A DNA stretch of 7,482 bases from Austwickia sp039812465 (GCA_039812465.1 JBDIAS010000165.1:1-7482); one strand, 5' to 3'. Shown: positions 1-6,864, counted from the stretch's first letter. The notes: generated from the sequence alone by a model not told the origin. Made by a program: numbers and translations.

Positions 1-210
1 GACGACGACGTCGAGGGCGCCCCGGAATCCGTACCGCCCGTCCGTACGTACCCGGTCATCATGGGCGACTACACCACCGGTGTCCCGTGGGGCCCGCGAC
101 CCGTCGTGACCGGCACCCCGATCGCCAAACCGACCCCGGTCTTCACCAAGCTCGACCCATCCGTGGTCGAGGAGGAGACCGAGCGGCTGCGCGCGGGGGC
201 CGACGCGTGA
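1..210 (+). CDS. metG: Methionyl-tRNA synthetase, C-terminal end (partial)
   Basis: Frame 1 is open from the window edge to TGA at 208-210 and encodes the last 69 residues of a larger protein. The segments YPVIMGDYTTGVPW and PTPVFTKLDPSVVEEE match what I know of the C-terminal end of actinobacterial methionyl-tRNA synthetase, after the anticodon-binding helical domain. The enzyme charges tRNA-Met with methionine in the cytoplasm. The catalytic Rossmann domain, HIGH and KMSKS motifs lie upstream of the window and cannot be checked. The stop overlaps the GTG start of the next gene (GTGA, 207-210), which implies translational coupling. The metG-tatD order is conserved in actinobacteria and supports the call. 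Confidence 0.88.
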   Translation, partial: DDDVEGAPESVPPVRTYPVIMGDYTTGVPWGPRPVVTGTPIAKPTPVFTKLDPSVVEEETERLRAGADA

Positions 211-1043
211 ACGAGCCCCGGCCCTGGCCGCTGCCCGAACCGCTCCCGCACGCCGTGGTGGACCACCACTGCCACCTCGACATGTCCCGCGGCGACGAGC
301 CGCTCCCGGACGTGGCCGCGACGCTGGCCGAGGCCGCGAGCGTCGGCGTGGATCGGGTCGTGCACATCGGCTGCGACGTGCAGCGCGCCCACCGGGCCGT
401 CGAACTCGCCGAGCAGTACCCGTCGATCGTCGTCGCGGTCGGGCTGCACCCCAACGAGGCTCCGCGGCTCGCCGAGCGGGGCGGCCTGGCCGAGGCCATC
501 GACGAGATCGCCGCGCTCGCCGCCCACGACCGGGTCCGGGCGATCGGGGAGACCGGCTTGGACTACTACCGGACCGGGGAGGACGGGCGCTCCGCCCAGA
601 CCGACAGCCTGCGCGCGCACATCGCGATCGCCCGCGAGGTCGGCAAGCCCCTGCAGATCCACGACCGCGAGGCGCACGCGGACACCCTGGCGGTCCTCGC
701 CGAGGAGCCGGAGGCGCCCGCGACCGTACTGCACTGCTTCTCCGGGGACGCCGACATGGCCCGCGAGTGCGTGCGGCGGGGCTACTATCTGTCCTTCGCC
801 GGGCCCGTGACCTTCAAGAACGCCGCGGATCTGCGCGAGGCGCTCGCGGTCGTGCCGCTGGACCGGCTGCTCGTCGAGACCGACGCGCCGTTCCTGGCGC
901 CCGCCCCCCACCGCGGTGCCAGCAACGCGCCCGCGCTGGTCCCGCACACCGCGCGGGCCATGGCGGGCGTGCTCGACGTCGACCTGGGCGAGCTGTGCGC
1001 GGCGCTCTCGGCCAACGCCGAGCGGCTTTACGGGCCCTGGTGA
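207..1043 (+). CDS. tatD: TatD-family metal-dependent deoxyribonuclease
   Basis: This 278-residue protein is the usual length for TatD, a cytoplasmic TIM-barrel hydrolase with DNase activity in characterised members. The metal ligands are visible: HxH in VDHHCHLD (His21, His23), Glu115 in GETGLDYY, His152 in IHDRE, His176 in LHCFSG and Asp226 in ETDAPFLAP. The APHRGASN segment matches the conserved loop that follows. I chose GTG at 207 because it overlaps the metG stop as GTGA, has a G-rich stretch just upstream, and puts HxH about 20 residues from the start. An in-frame ATG at 87 would add 40 residues lying inside metG. All active-site residues are present, so the gene looks functional. Actinobacterial genomes usually annotate it as TatD; the exact physiological substrate cannot be read from sequence. 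Confidence 0.93.
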   Translation: MNEPRPWPLPEPLPHAVVDHHCHLDMSRGDEPLPDVAATLAEAASVGVDRVVHIGCDVQRAHRAVELAEQYPSIVVAVGLHPNEAPRLAERGGLAEAIDEIAALAAHDRVRAIGETGLDYYRTGEDGRSAQTDSLRAHIAIAREVGKPLQIHDREAHADTLAVLAEEPEAPATVLHCFSGDADMARECVRRGYYLSFAGPVTFKNAADLREALAVVPLDRLLVETDAPFLAPAPHRGASNAPALVPHTARAMAGVLDVDLGELCAALSANAERLYGPW

Positions 1044-1067
1044 GCGACGAACCGGCCTGGGTATCGC

Positions 1068-1093
1068 GGGCGTTTCCCGCCCGTGGGCGGGAG
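1068..1093. repeat. Palindromic repeat, copy 1
   Basis: This 26-base element has the same sequence as the copy at 1120-1145 except for one central base. Its core, TCCCGCCCGTGGGCGGGA at 1075-1092, has perfect 8-base arms around a central GT. It is preceded by GGGCGTT and can fold into a strong hairpin. It lies 25 bases after the tatD stop. Its right edge makes up most of the GGAGG that probably serves as the rsmA ribosome-binding site. It looks like a REP-type dispersed palindrome; this is inference, as only two copies are visible. Confidence 0.8.
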
Positions 1094-1094
1094 G
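1090..1094 (+). promoter_or_regulatory. Ribosome-binding site deciding the rsmA start
   Basis: GGAGG lies 8 bases before GTG at 1103 and is the best Shine-Dalgarno match near any in-frame rsmA start. Four of its five bases belong to the right edge of palindromic repeat copy 1. Folding of that palindrome could therefore hide or expose the site, which is inference. Confidence 0.5.
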
Positions 1095-1102
1095 TGGAGT
1101 GG

Positions 1103-2290
1103 GTGACCAGGCCTGATGGGGGCGTTTCCCGCCCATGGGCGGGAGATGGCGCGGCGGACGACGCGATCCCGTTGCTCGGTGCCTCCGAGATCCGCGCGCT
1201 CGCGGCGGACGCGGGGCTGCGGCCGACCAAGTCCTGGGGTCAGAACTTCGTCGTCGACGCCAACACCGTCGCCCGCATCGCCCGGCTGGCACAGGTGGGG
1301 CGCGACGACGTGGTGCTGGAGGTGGGCCCCGGCCTGGGCTCCCTGACGCTGGCGCTCCTGCAGCGCGTCCAGCGGGTGATCGCGGTTGAGATCGACCCGA
1401 CCCTCGCCGCGCTGCTGCCGCGGACGGTGGCCGAGCGCACCGGCTGGAGTGAGGCCGAGCTGGGCGCCCGGCTGGGCGTCGTGCACGCCGACGCGCTGCG
1501 CGTCACCGCCCCTGACGCGCTGCACGTCACGGCCCCCGACGCCGCGCGCGTCCCCTCCCCCCACGGCTCCCACCGCACGAAGGGACAGGACCTGATCGCG
1601 TTGCCCGGGCCGCCGCCGACCGCGCTCGTGGCGAACCTTCCCTACAACGTCGCCGTCCCCGTCCTCCTCACTCTCCTGGCGCGGCTGCCCAGCCTGCGGC
1701 GCGCCCTGGTCATGGTCCAGTGGGAGGTCGCGGAGCGGCTCGCGGCCCGCGCGGGGGAGGCCGCCTACGGCGTCCCTTCGGTGAAAGCTGCCTGGTACGG
1801 GACCTCGCGGCTGGCCGGTTCCGTACCGCGCAGCGTGTTCTGGCCGGTGCCGCGCGTGGACTCCGGCCTCGTCGAGCTCGTCCGTACATACCCGCCCGCG
1901 ACGCGCGCGACGCGCGAGGAGGTCTTCGCGCTCGTGGATGCGGCGTTCGCGCAGCGCCGCAAGACCCTGCGCGCGGCCCTCGCCGGCTGGGCCGGCGGCG
2001 CGCCCGCCGCGGAGACGATCCTCCGGGCGGCCGGCGTCGACCCAGGCGCGCGCGGCGAACGGCTCGACGTCGCCGACTTCGCGCGGATCGCGCAGGCCCA
2101 CCCGCGGACCGCGCCAGCCCGCCCAGGGATCGCGCCAGCCCGCCCAGGGATCGCGCCAGCCCGCCCGCGAGCCGTGCCGGCCCCCTCGTCGGGTCCCGTG
2201 TCGTCGGGCCCGTCGGGTCGTTTCGTCTCGGGGGGGCGCGGCGACGGGCCGGACACGCGGGGTCGCGGAGGAGACGCGCCCAGCCCCTAA
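1103..2290 (+). CDS. rsmA: 16S rRNA adenine-N6,N6-dimethyltransferase RsmA (KsgA)
   Basis: RsmA dimethylates two adjacent adenines (A1518/A1519, E. coli numbering) in the 3' terminal helix of 16S rRNA during 30S maturation, using S-adenosylmethionine. With GTG 1103 the product has 395 residues. Visible motifs are GLRPTKSWGQNF (39-49), the SAM motif VLEVGPGLGS (71-80), acidic AVEID (94-98), the target-base motif NLPYN (178-182), MVQWEVAERLAA (204-215), and FWPVPRVDSG (246-255). The protein is longer than usual. It has an N-terminal extension overlapping a palindromic repeat, about 30 extra residues before NLPYN that include a tandem repeat, and a roughly 60-residue Pro/Ala/Gly/Arg tail after the usual end (near DFARIA, 325-330). 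GTG 1103 has a good GGAGG. GTG 1040, overlapping the tatD stop as GTGA, is the main alternative and would add 21 residues; TTG 1172 would give a more standard N-terminus but lacks a well-placed site. Loss of RsmA is known to give kasugamycin resistance. Confidence 0.93.
   Translation: MTRPDGGVSRPWAGDGAADDAIPLLGASEIRALAADAGLRPTKSWGQNFVVDANTVARIARLAQVGRDDVVLEVGPGLGSLTLALLQRVQRVIAVEIDPTLAALLPRTVAERTGWSEAELGARLGVVHADALRVTAPDALHVTAPDAARVPSPHGSHRTKGQDLIALPGPPPTALVANLPYNVAVPVLLTLLARLPSLRRALVMVQWEVAERLAARAGEAAYGVPSVKAAWYGTSRLAGSVPRSVFWPVPRVDSGLVELVRTYPPATRATREEVFALVDAAFAQRRKTLRAALAGWAGGAPAAETILRAAGVDPGARGERLDVADFARIAQAHPRTAPARPGIAPARPGIAPARPRAVPAPSSGPVSSGPSGRFVSGGRGDGPDTRGRGGDAPSP
1120..1145. repeat. 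Palindromic repeat, copy 2
   Basis: This is the second 26-base copy, 52 bases downstream of the first. Its core TCCCGCCCATGGGCGGGA (1127-1144) is a perfect 18-base palindrome. With the chosen rsmA start it lies inside the coding region and encodes part of GVSRPWAGD, ahead of the conserved methyltransferase fold. Because 52 is not a multiple of three, the two copies are read in different frames. They are therefore not repeats of a protein motif, which favours a DNA or RNA element. Confidence 0.8.
1490..1561 (+). repeat. Three 24-base tandem units inside rsmA
   Basis: Three consecutive 24-base units encode DALRVTAP, DALHVTAP and DAARVPSP (residues 130-153 of RsmA). The first is the normal conserved segment after the third SAM-binding strand (HADALRV). 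The second differs from it by few bases and the third is more diverged. The pattern suggests in-frame duplication of a coding segment, enlarging the loop before NLPYN. Confidence 0.75.
2111..2166 (+). repeat. 21-base tandem repeat in the rsmA tail
   Basis: Two full copies and one partial copy of a 21-base unit (starting GCGCCAGCCCGCCC) are identical over the compared length. They encode repeated APARPGI in the low-complexity tail of RsmA. The exact identity implies recent slippage or unequal recombination, so copy number may vary among strains. Confidence 0.8.
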
Positions 2291-2300
2291 GGTGAGGGGC

Positions 2301-3434
2301 ATGACGACGCTCGCCCGCCCCGATTCGGTGAGCGTGCGCGTGCCGGCCAAGATCAACCTGGAGCTGCTCGTCGGCCGGCGCCGCGCCGACGGGTACCACG
2401 ACCTCTCGACGGTCTTCCACGCCGTGAGCCTCTTCGACGAGGTGACCGCGACCCCCGCGGACGACTGGTCCGTCTCGCTCGCCGGCCCGCAGACGCAGGG
2501 TGTCCCGGCCGACGGGGACAACCTCGCGCTGCGGGCGGCCCGGCTTCTCGCGCGGCGGGCCCGGGAGGCGCAGAGCGGGCACGGCGCCGACCGCATCGGC
2601 CCGGTCCACCTCCACATCGACAAGGAGATCCCGGTCGCGGGAGGCATGGCGGGAGGCTCGGCGGACGCGGCGGCCGCGCTGATCGCCTGCGACGCCCTCT
2701 GGGGGAGCGCCGTCGGACGCGAAGAGCTCGACGCGTGCGCCGCGCAACTGGGCAGCGACGTGAACTTTGCGTTGACCGGCGGGACCGCCATCGGCTCCGG
2801 TCGCGGGGAACAGGTGACCCCGGTGCTGGCCCAGGGCCGTTACCACTGGGTGCTGGTCCCGAGCGAGGACGGTCTGTCGACCGGCGAGGTCTTCGCGGAG
2901 CACGACCGGCTGCGGGCGCAGGCGGCACAGCGCGAGGATGCCGCGCAAGAGGCCACTCACCACGCCGCGCAGGTCCCCGGCGCCGGGGGCGCCGACCCCG
3001 TCGGCGGACCGGCGCTCGGCCGCGGGCCGGGCGGGCTGCGGCTCGTGCCCGACCCCGACGGCGCTGCGGCGGCAGAGCGGCTCGGCCGCCGGGCGCGGGG
3101 GTCCGGCGCGCTTCACCCAGGACCCGACATGATGCAGGCGCTGCGCGGAGGGGACGTGACCGCGCTCGCGGGGGCGCTGCACAACGACCTGCAGGCCGCG
3201 GCGCTCAGCCTGCGCCCCGAACTGGGGGACGTGCTGGCGGCGGGGATCGAGTACGGCGCCCTCGGCGGCGTCGTGTCCGGGTCCGGTCCGACCGTCGCCT
3301 TCCTGGTGTCCGGGCCCGAGGGGGCGTTGGACCTAGCGGTCGCGCTGATGGCCTCCGGGACGGCCTCGCACGTGGTGCGCGCGACCGGCCCGGCGCACGG
3401 CGCGCATATCGTGGCGGAGCCGCGGACCCGCTGA
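2301..3434 (+). CDS. ispE: 4-diphosphocytidyl-2-C-methyl-D-erythritol kinase
   Basis: IspE phosphorylates 4-diphosphocytidyl-methylerythritol with ATP in the non-mevalonate (MEP) route to isoprenoid precursors. The 377-residue product is a GHMP kinase. It has PAKINLELLVGRR with Lys17, DGYHDLSTVF (30-39), the ATP-binding glycine loop PVAGGMAGGSADAA (111-124), catalytic Asp153 in GSDVNFALTGGTA, HNDLQ (294-298) and the C-terminal glycine motif GGVVSGSGPT (322-331). Most family members have about 300 residues. The excess is mainly an Ala/Gly/Arg-rich insertion of roughly 65-70 residues between HDRLR (201-205) and MMQALRGGD (277-285). ATG 2301 follows AAGGTGAGG; an in-frame GTG at 2292 would add three residues. 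The gene begins 10 bases after the rsmA stop, so the two are probably co-transcribed, as in many actinobacteria. Confidence 0.94.
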   Translation: MTTLARPDSVSVRVPAKINLELLVGRRRADGYHDLSTVFHAVSLFDEVTATPADDWSVSLAGPQTQGVPADGDNLALRAARLLARRAREAQSGHGADRIGPVHLHIDKEIPVAGGMAGGSADAAAALIACDALWGSAVGREELDACAAQLGSDVNFALTGGTAIGSGRGEQVTPVLAQGRYHWVLVPSEDGLSTGEVFAEHDRLRAQAAQREDAAQEATHHAAQVPGAGGADPVGGPALGRGPGGLRLVPDPDGAAAAERLGRRARGSGALHPGPDMMQALRGGDVTALAGALHNDLQAAALSLRPELGDVLAAGIEYGALGGVVSGSGPTVAFLVSGPEGALDLAVALMASGTASHVVRATGPAHGAHIVAEPRTR

Positions 3435-3483
3435 CGGGCTGCAGGAGGGCTGCGGATCGCTGGCGAGTTGTCGACGGGCCGCG

Positions 3484-3529
3484 CGGCTCGCCTGCGGAGC
3501 CGGGCCCCTGACGGGCCGGGCGTCCCGTC
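3484..3529 (+). terminator. Possible terminator hairpins after ispE
   Basis: Two inverted repeats lie in the 167-base gap between ispE and the next gene. CGGCTC (3484-3489) pairs with GAGCCG (3497-3502) over a 7-base loop. GACGGG (3510-3515) pairs with CCCGTC (3524-3529) over an 8-base loop. There is no T-tract, which is common for actinobacterial terminators. In DNA this GC-rich, short stems arise easily by chance. I see no clear promoter in the rest of the gap. Confidence 0.3.
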
Positions 3530-3601
3530 GGGCAAGCTGGGCGAACGAGAACTGGGCTGGACCGGGCGCGACCCGGGCGGGACGCGGAGCGGAAGGCGGG
3601 C

Positions 3602-4925
3602 ATGGCGAATCTGGTGTCGGTGGAGCGGGCCGACCTGTCGTTCGGGACCGTGCACGTGCTGGATTCCGTGAGCCTCGATGTCGGGGAGGGCGACTCCATC
3701 GGCGTGGTGGGCCGCAACGGCGGCGGCAAGTCCACGTTGCTGGCCGTGCTCGCCGGGCGGCAGGCGCTGGACTCGGGACGGGCCGTACGTACCGGCGACC
3801 TCGAGGTGGGATTCCTCGCGCAGGCCGACGCGCTCGACCCGGCGTCGAGCGTGCGCGACGCCGTGCTCGGCGACGCTGCGGAGCACGAGTGGGCCGCGGA
3901 CCCGCGCGTCCGCGATGTGCTGACCGGGCTGTTCGGCAGCATCGACGCGGCGGGGGTCGGGGGCCTGGAGGCAACCGTCGGCGTGCTCTCCGGCGGCGAG
4001 CGCCGCCGCGTGGCCATGGCCGCCCTGCTGGTCGCCGATCCGGACCTGCTGCTGCTCGACGGGCCGACCAACCACCTCGACGTCGAGGGCGTCGCCTGGC
4101 TGGCCGCGCACCTGGCCCGCCGGCGCGACGGGGGAGCAAGGCGCTGGTCACGGTCACGCACGACCGGTGGTTCCTCGACGAGGTGGCGACCCTCACCTGG
4201 GAGGTTGTCGAGGGGAAGGTCGAGTCGTACGAGGCGGGTACGCGGCCTACGTGCTGGCCAAGGCCGAACGAGACCGGATCGCCGCGGTGACCGAACAGCG
4301 GCGCAGCAACCTATTGCGCAAGGAGCTCGCCTGGTTGCGGCGGGACCCGCCCGCCCGGACCAGCAAACCGCGCTTCCGCATCGACGCGGCCTCGGCGGTC
4401 ATCGAGGACGAGCCGCCGCCGCGCGACGAGGTGGAGCTGGTCTCGTTCGCGACGCGCCGCCTCGGCAAGGGCGTGATCGACCTGGTCGACGCGAGCGTGC
4501 GGCTCGGCGAGCGCACGCTGCTGGAGCGCGTGACCTGGCGTCTCGCGCCGGGCGAGCGGGTCGGGATGGTCGGGGTCAACCGCTCGGGCAAGTCGACGCT
4601 GCTGCGGGCCTTCCTCGGCGAGGTGCCGCTCGCCGCGGGACGGCGGGCCGTCGGGAAGACCGTGATCACCGCGTACCTGTCGCAGGAGGTCGCCGAGCTG
4701 CACGCCCTGGCCGACCGGCGAGTGGTGGAGGCGATCAGCGACATCAGCAGCCACATCCGCCTCGACGAGGGAGAGTTCGCGCGAGCCGCCTGGCAAGCAT
4801 GCTCGGCTTCATGGCCGCGCGGCAGCAGGCCCGTGTGGCCGAACTCGCCGGCGGGGAGCGCCGTCGGCTGCAGATCCTGCTGCTGATGGGGGAGCCCAAC
4901 GTACTGTTCCTCGACGAGCCAAACA
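3602..4925 (+). pseudogene. Broken ABC-F family ATPase gene (Uup-like)
   Basis: This is the remnant of a two-domain ABC-F ATPase, a family of soluble ribosome-associated proteins. ATG 3602 has GGAAGG five bases upstream. Domain 1 shows GRNGGGKST, LSGGERRR and DGPTNHLD. Homology then shifts frame three times, each time as if one base were lost: in a run of five G at 4130-4134, near 4231-4236 (before GYAAYVLA), and near 4777-4780 (before ASRLASMLGF). Domain 2 shows GVNRSGKST and LAGGERRR and ends at FLDEPN (about 4922), inside Walker B; the rest is missing. Key residues have also changed: the catalytic Glu of domain 1 is Gly (GGG, 4061-4063), a Walker A Gly of domain 2 is Arg (CGC, 4581-4583), and the signature Ser is Ala (4847-4849). 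Over one 96-residue aligned stretch I count about 59 identities with the intact protein downstream. Sequencing error could explain the deletions but hardly the substitutions and truncation. The 142 bases from 4926 to 5067 show no recognisable protein or promoter. Confidence 0.87.
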
Positions 4926-5055
4926 CTCCGACAGGGCGTGCTGATCGGACGCCTTCAGTCTACCGCTGCCGGTCGTTCCGGTCGCGGCCCGAGCGGTGCG
5001 TCGCGGTCCGACGCGGCGCGGGAGCGGCGCGGTGCTCGCGCCGTGCCGTCTTGAC

Positions 5056-5061
5056 AGGAGG
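5056..5061 (+). promoter_or_regulatory. Ribosome-binding site of the intact ABC-F gene
   Basis: AGGAGG lies six bases before ATG 5068, a strong Shine-Dalgarno site that fixes the start. The ATG overlaps a TGA in the reading frame that continues from the upstream pseudogene (TGATG, 5066-5070). Confidence 0.8.
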
Positions 5062-5067
5062 ACGCTG

Positions 5068-6864
5068 ATGGCGGCGCATCTTCTGGGGGCTGAGGGTCTG
5101 CACCTGGAGTACCCGACTCGCGTCGTGTTCGACTTGTTTACGTTGGGGATCGAGGAGGGTGATCGGATCGGGATCGTCGGCCGTAACGGCGATGGGAAGT
5201 CGAGCCTGCTTGGGATGCTCGCCGGTCGGATCGAGCCCCAGGCGGGCCGGGTGACGCGCCGCAACGGTGTCCGCTTCGGTGTCCTCGACCAGGGCGACGA
5301 CCTCGACGCGGAGGCGATTGTCGGGCATGTAATCGTCGGCGACCGGCCGGAGCACGAGTGGGCCGGTGACCCGGCGGTCCGAGACGTGATCGGTGGGTTG
5401 GTCTCCGACATCGAGTGGCAGGATAAGGTCGGGAGGCTCAGCGGTGGGCAGCGCAGAAGGGTGGCTTTGGCCGCGCTGCTCGTGGGTGACTGGGACCTGA
5501 TTGCTCTGGATGAGCCGACGAACCATCTGGACGTCGAGGGCATCGCCTGGCTGGCCGAACATCTGAAACGGCGGTGGGCTAAGGACGCCGGCGGCTTGTT
5601 GGTGGTCACCCACGATCGGTGGTTCCTCGACGAGGTGTGTACCGAGACATGGGAGGTCCACGACCGCACCGTCGAGGCTTTCGAAGGCGGATACGCCTCG
5701 TATGTGCTTCAGCGGGTGGAGCGCGACCGAATGGCAGCAGCCGCGGAAAGCAAGCGGCAGAACGTGATGCGCAAGGAACTGGCGTGGCTGCGTCGCGGGG
5801 CACCGGCGCGGACCTCCAAGCCCAAGTTCCGCATCGATGCGGCAACTCAGCTCATCGAGGACGTCCTGCCGGTGCGCAACCCAATCGAACTGCAAAGGCT
5901 CGCGGTGGCCCGGCTCGGCAAGGACGTCGTCGACCTCGAAAACGCCACCGTGAGCTTCGGCGACCGCGAGGTGCTGCGGGAGGTGACGTGGCGGCTCTCG
6001 CCGGGTCAGCGCACGGGCATCCTCGGCGCGAACGGGGCTGGCAAGTCCACTCTGCTGGGGCTGATCTGCGGGACCGTCGAGCCGACCAGTGGCCGGGTCA
6101 AGCGAGGTAAGACGGTGCGGATCGGGGTGCTGGATCAGCAGTTCTCTCAACTCGCCGAGATCGGCGGCGACCGGGTGAGGGAGGTGCTGGCGCGCACGAA
6201 GACCACCTTCACAATTGACGGCAAGGACCTCACCCCGGCGCAACTGCTCGAACGGCTCGGGTTCGCCCCCGAGCACCTCTCGGCCCGGGTCGATGATCTG
6301 TCCGGCGGGCAGAAGCGGCGGCTGCAACTGCTGCTGTTGCTCCTCGACGAACCTAACTTGATCGCTCTCGACGAGCCTACGAATGATGTCGACGCGGACA
6401 TGCTCGCGGCGATGGAGGACCTGCTCGATTCCTGGCCAGGCACTCTGGTCGTGGTCTCGCATGACCGGTACCTGCTGGAGCGGGTCACCGATCAGCAGTA
6501 CGCGATTCTCAATGGACGCCTGCGCCACGTTCCGGGCGGTGTAGATGAGTACCTGCTGCTGCGGCAAACTCAGGCGACCACACAGGCGGGCAGGCCCGAT
6601 CTCGCGGCGGCTACGACCGAGACTGAGGAGCAGTCGGCCGTCTCCGGTGCACAGCGGCGAGAGATTCAGAAGGAGATCGGGGCGATAGAACGCCGACTGG
6701 AGAAGGTGTCAGGCAGCATCGAGGCGGTCCATCAGCGACTGGCCGAGCACGATCAGAGCGACTACGAGGGCCTGCGACGGCAAACGGACAAGTTGCATGA
6801 GCTGGTGGCAGAGGTCGCACGGTTAGAGGAGCGGTGGCTGGAGTTGTCGGAATGGATCGACTGA
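5068..6864 (+). CDS. ABC-F family ATPase, Uup-like
   Basis: This intact 598-residue protein has two ABC domains and no membrane segments, as in ABC-F proteins, which bind ribosomes and relieve stalled translation. Domain 1 has Walker A GRNGDGKSS (38-46), signature LSGGQ (124-128), Walker B LIALDEPTNHLD (144-155) and switch His182 in THDRWF. Domain 2 has GANGAGKST (320-328), LSGGQ (411-415), LIALDEPTND (431-440) and SHDRY (464-468). Both catalytic Glu are present. The linker (about 205-290), rich in Arg/Lys and containing RKELAWLRR, corresponds to the tRNA-contacting interdomain region. The charged C-terminal segment (about 525-595, with REIQKEIGAIERRLEKV) looks like a coiled coil, as in Uup. 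It is a close relative of the broken gene just upstream, but its GC is lower: 38 of 60 in line 6541-6600 against 48 of 60 in line 4501-4560, by hand count. That suggests separate origin. A role in antibiotic resistance is possible for the family but nothing here shows it. Confidence 0.93.
   Translation: MAAHLLGAEGLHLEYPTRVVFDLFTLGIEEGDRIGIVGRNGDGKSSLLGMLAGRIEPQAGRVTRRNGVRFGVLDQGDDLDAEAIVGHVIVGDRPEHEWAGDPAVRDVIGGLVSDIEWQDKVGRLSGGQRRRVALAALLVGDWDLIALDEPTNHLDVEGIAWLAEHLKRRWAKDAGGLLVVTHDRWFLDEVCTETWEVHDRTVEAFEGGYASYVLQRVERDRMAAAAESKRQNVMRKELAWLRRGAPARTSKPKFRIDAATQLIEDVLPVRNPIELQRLAVARLGKDVVDLENATVSFGDREVLREVTWRLSPGQRTGILGANGAGKSTLLGLICGTVEPTSGRVKRGKTVRIGVLDQQFSQLAEIGGDRVREVLARTKTTFTIDGKDLTPAQLLERLGFAPEHLSARVDDLSGGQKRRLQLLLLLLDEPNLIALDEPTNDVDADMLAAMEDLLDSWPGTLVVVSHDRYLLERVTDQQYAILNGRLRHVPGGVDEYLLLRQTQATTQAGRPDLAAATTETEEQSAVSGAQRREIQKEIGAIERRLEKVSGSIEAVHQRLAEHDQSDYEGLRRQTDKLHELVAEVARLEERWLELSEWID

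Noticed and set aside
87..206. A 40-residue N-terminal extension of TatD from ATG 87.
   Set aside because: It overlaps the metG coding end, is compositionally unlike the family, and GTG 207 fits the GTGA coupling and the family's length.
1068..1145. Two 26-base repeats with a 26-base spacer, resembling a minimal CRISPR.
   Set aside because: Only two copies, overlapping a gene start, strongly palindromic throughout, and no cas genes or leader nearby; a REP-like palindrome fits better.
1028..2791. Long - strand open frame (587 codons) across rsmA and ispE.
   Set aside because: A shadow of high-GC coding sequence; the protein has no recognisable motif while the + strand encodes clear RsmA and IspE.
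4167..4886. Separate + strand gene of 239 codons in the middle of the first ABC-F region.
   Set aside because: It is the frame-shifted middle part of the ABC-F pseudogene; its first residues are out of frame and it has no ribosome-binding site.
5051..5056. TTGACA, a perfect -35 box, before the intact ABC-F gene.
   Set aside because: It directly touches the ribosome-binding site; a -10 at normal spacing would fall within the coding region, where the bases (GCGCAT) do not fit.
4960..6567. Long - strand open frame (535 codons) opposite the intact ABC-F gene.
   Set aside because: It mirrors the + strand codon structure of a well-supported ABC-F protein and has no motif of its own.
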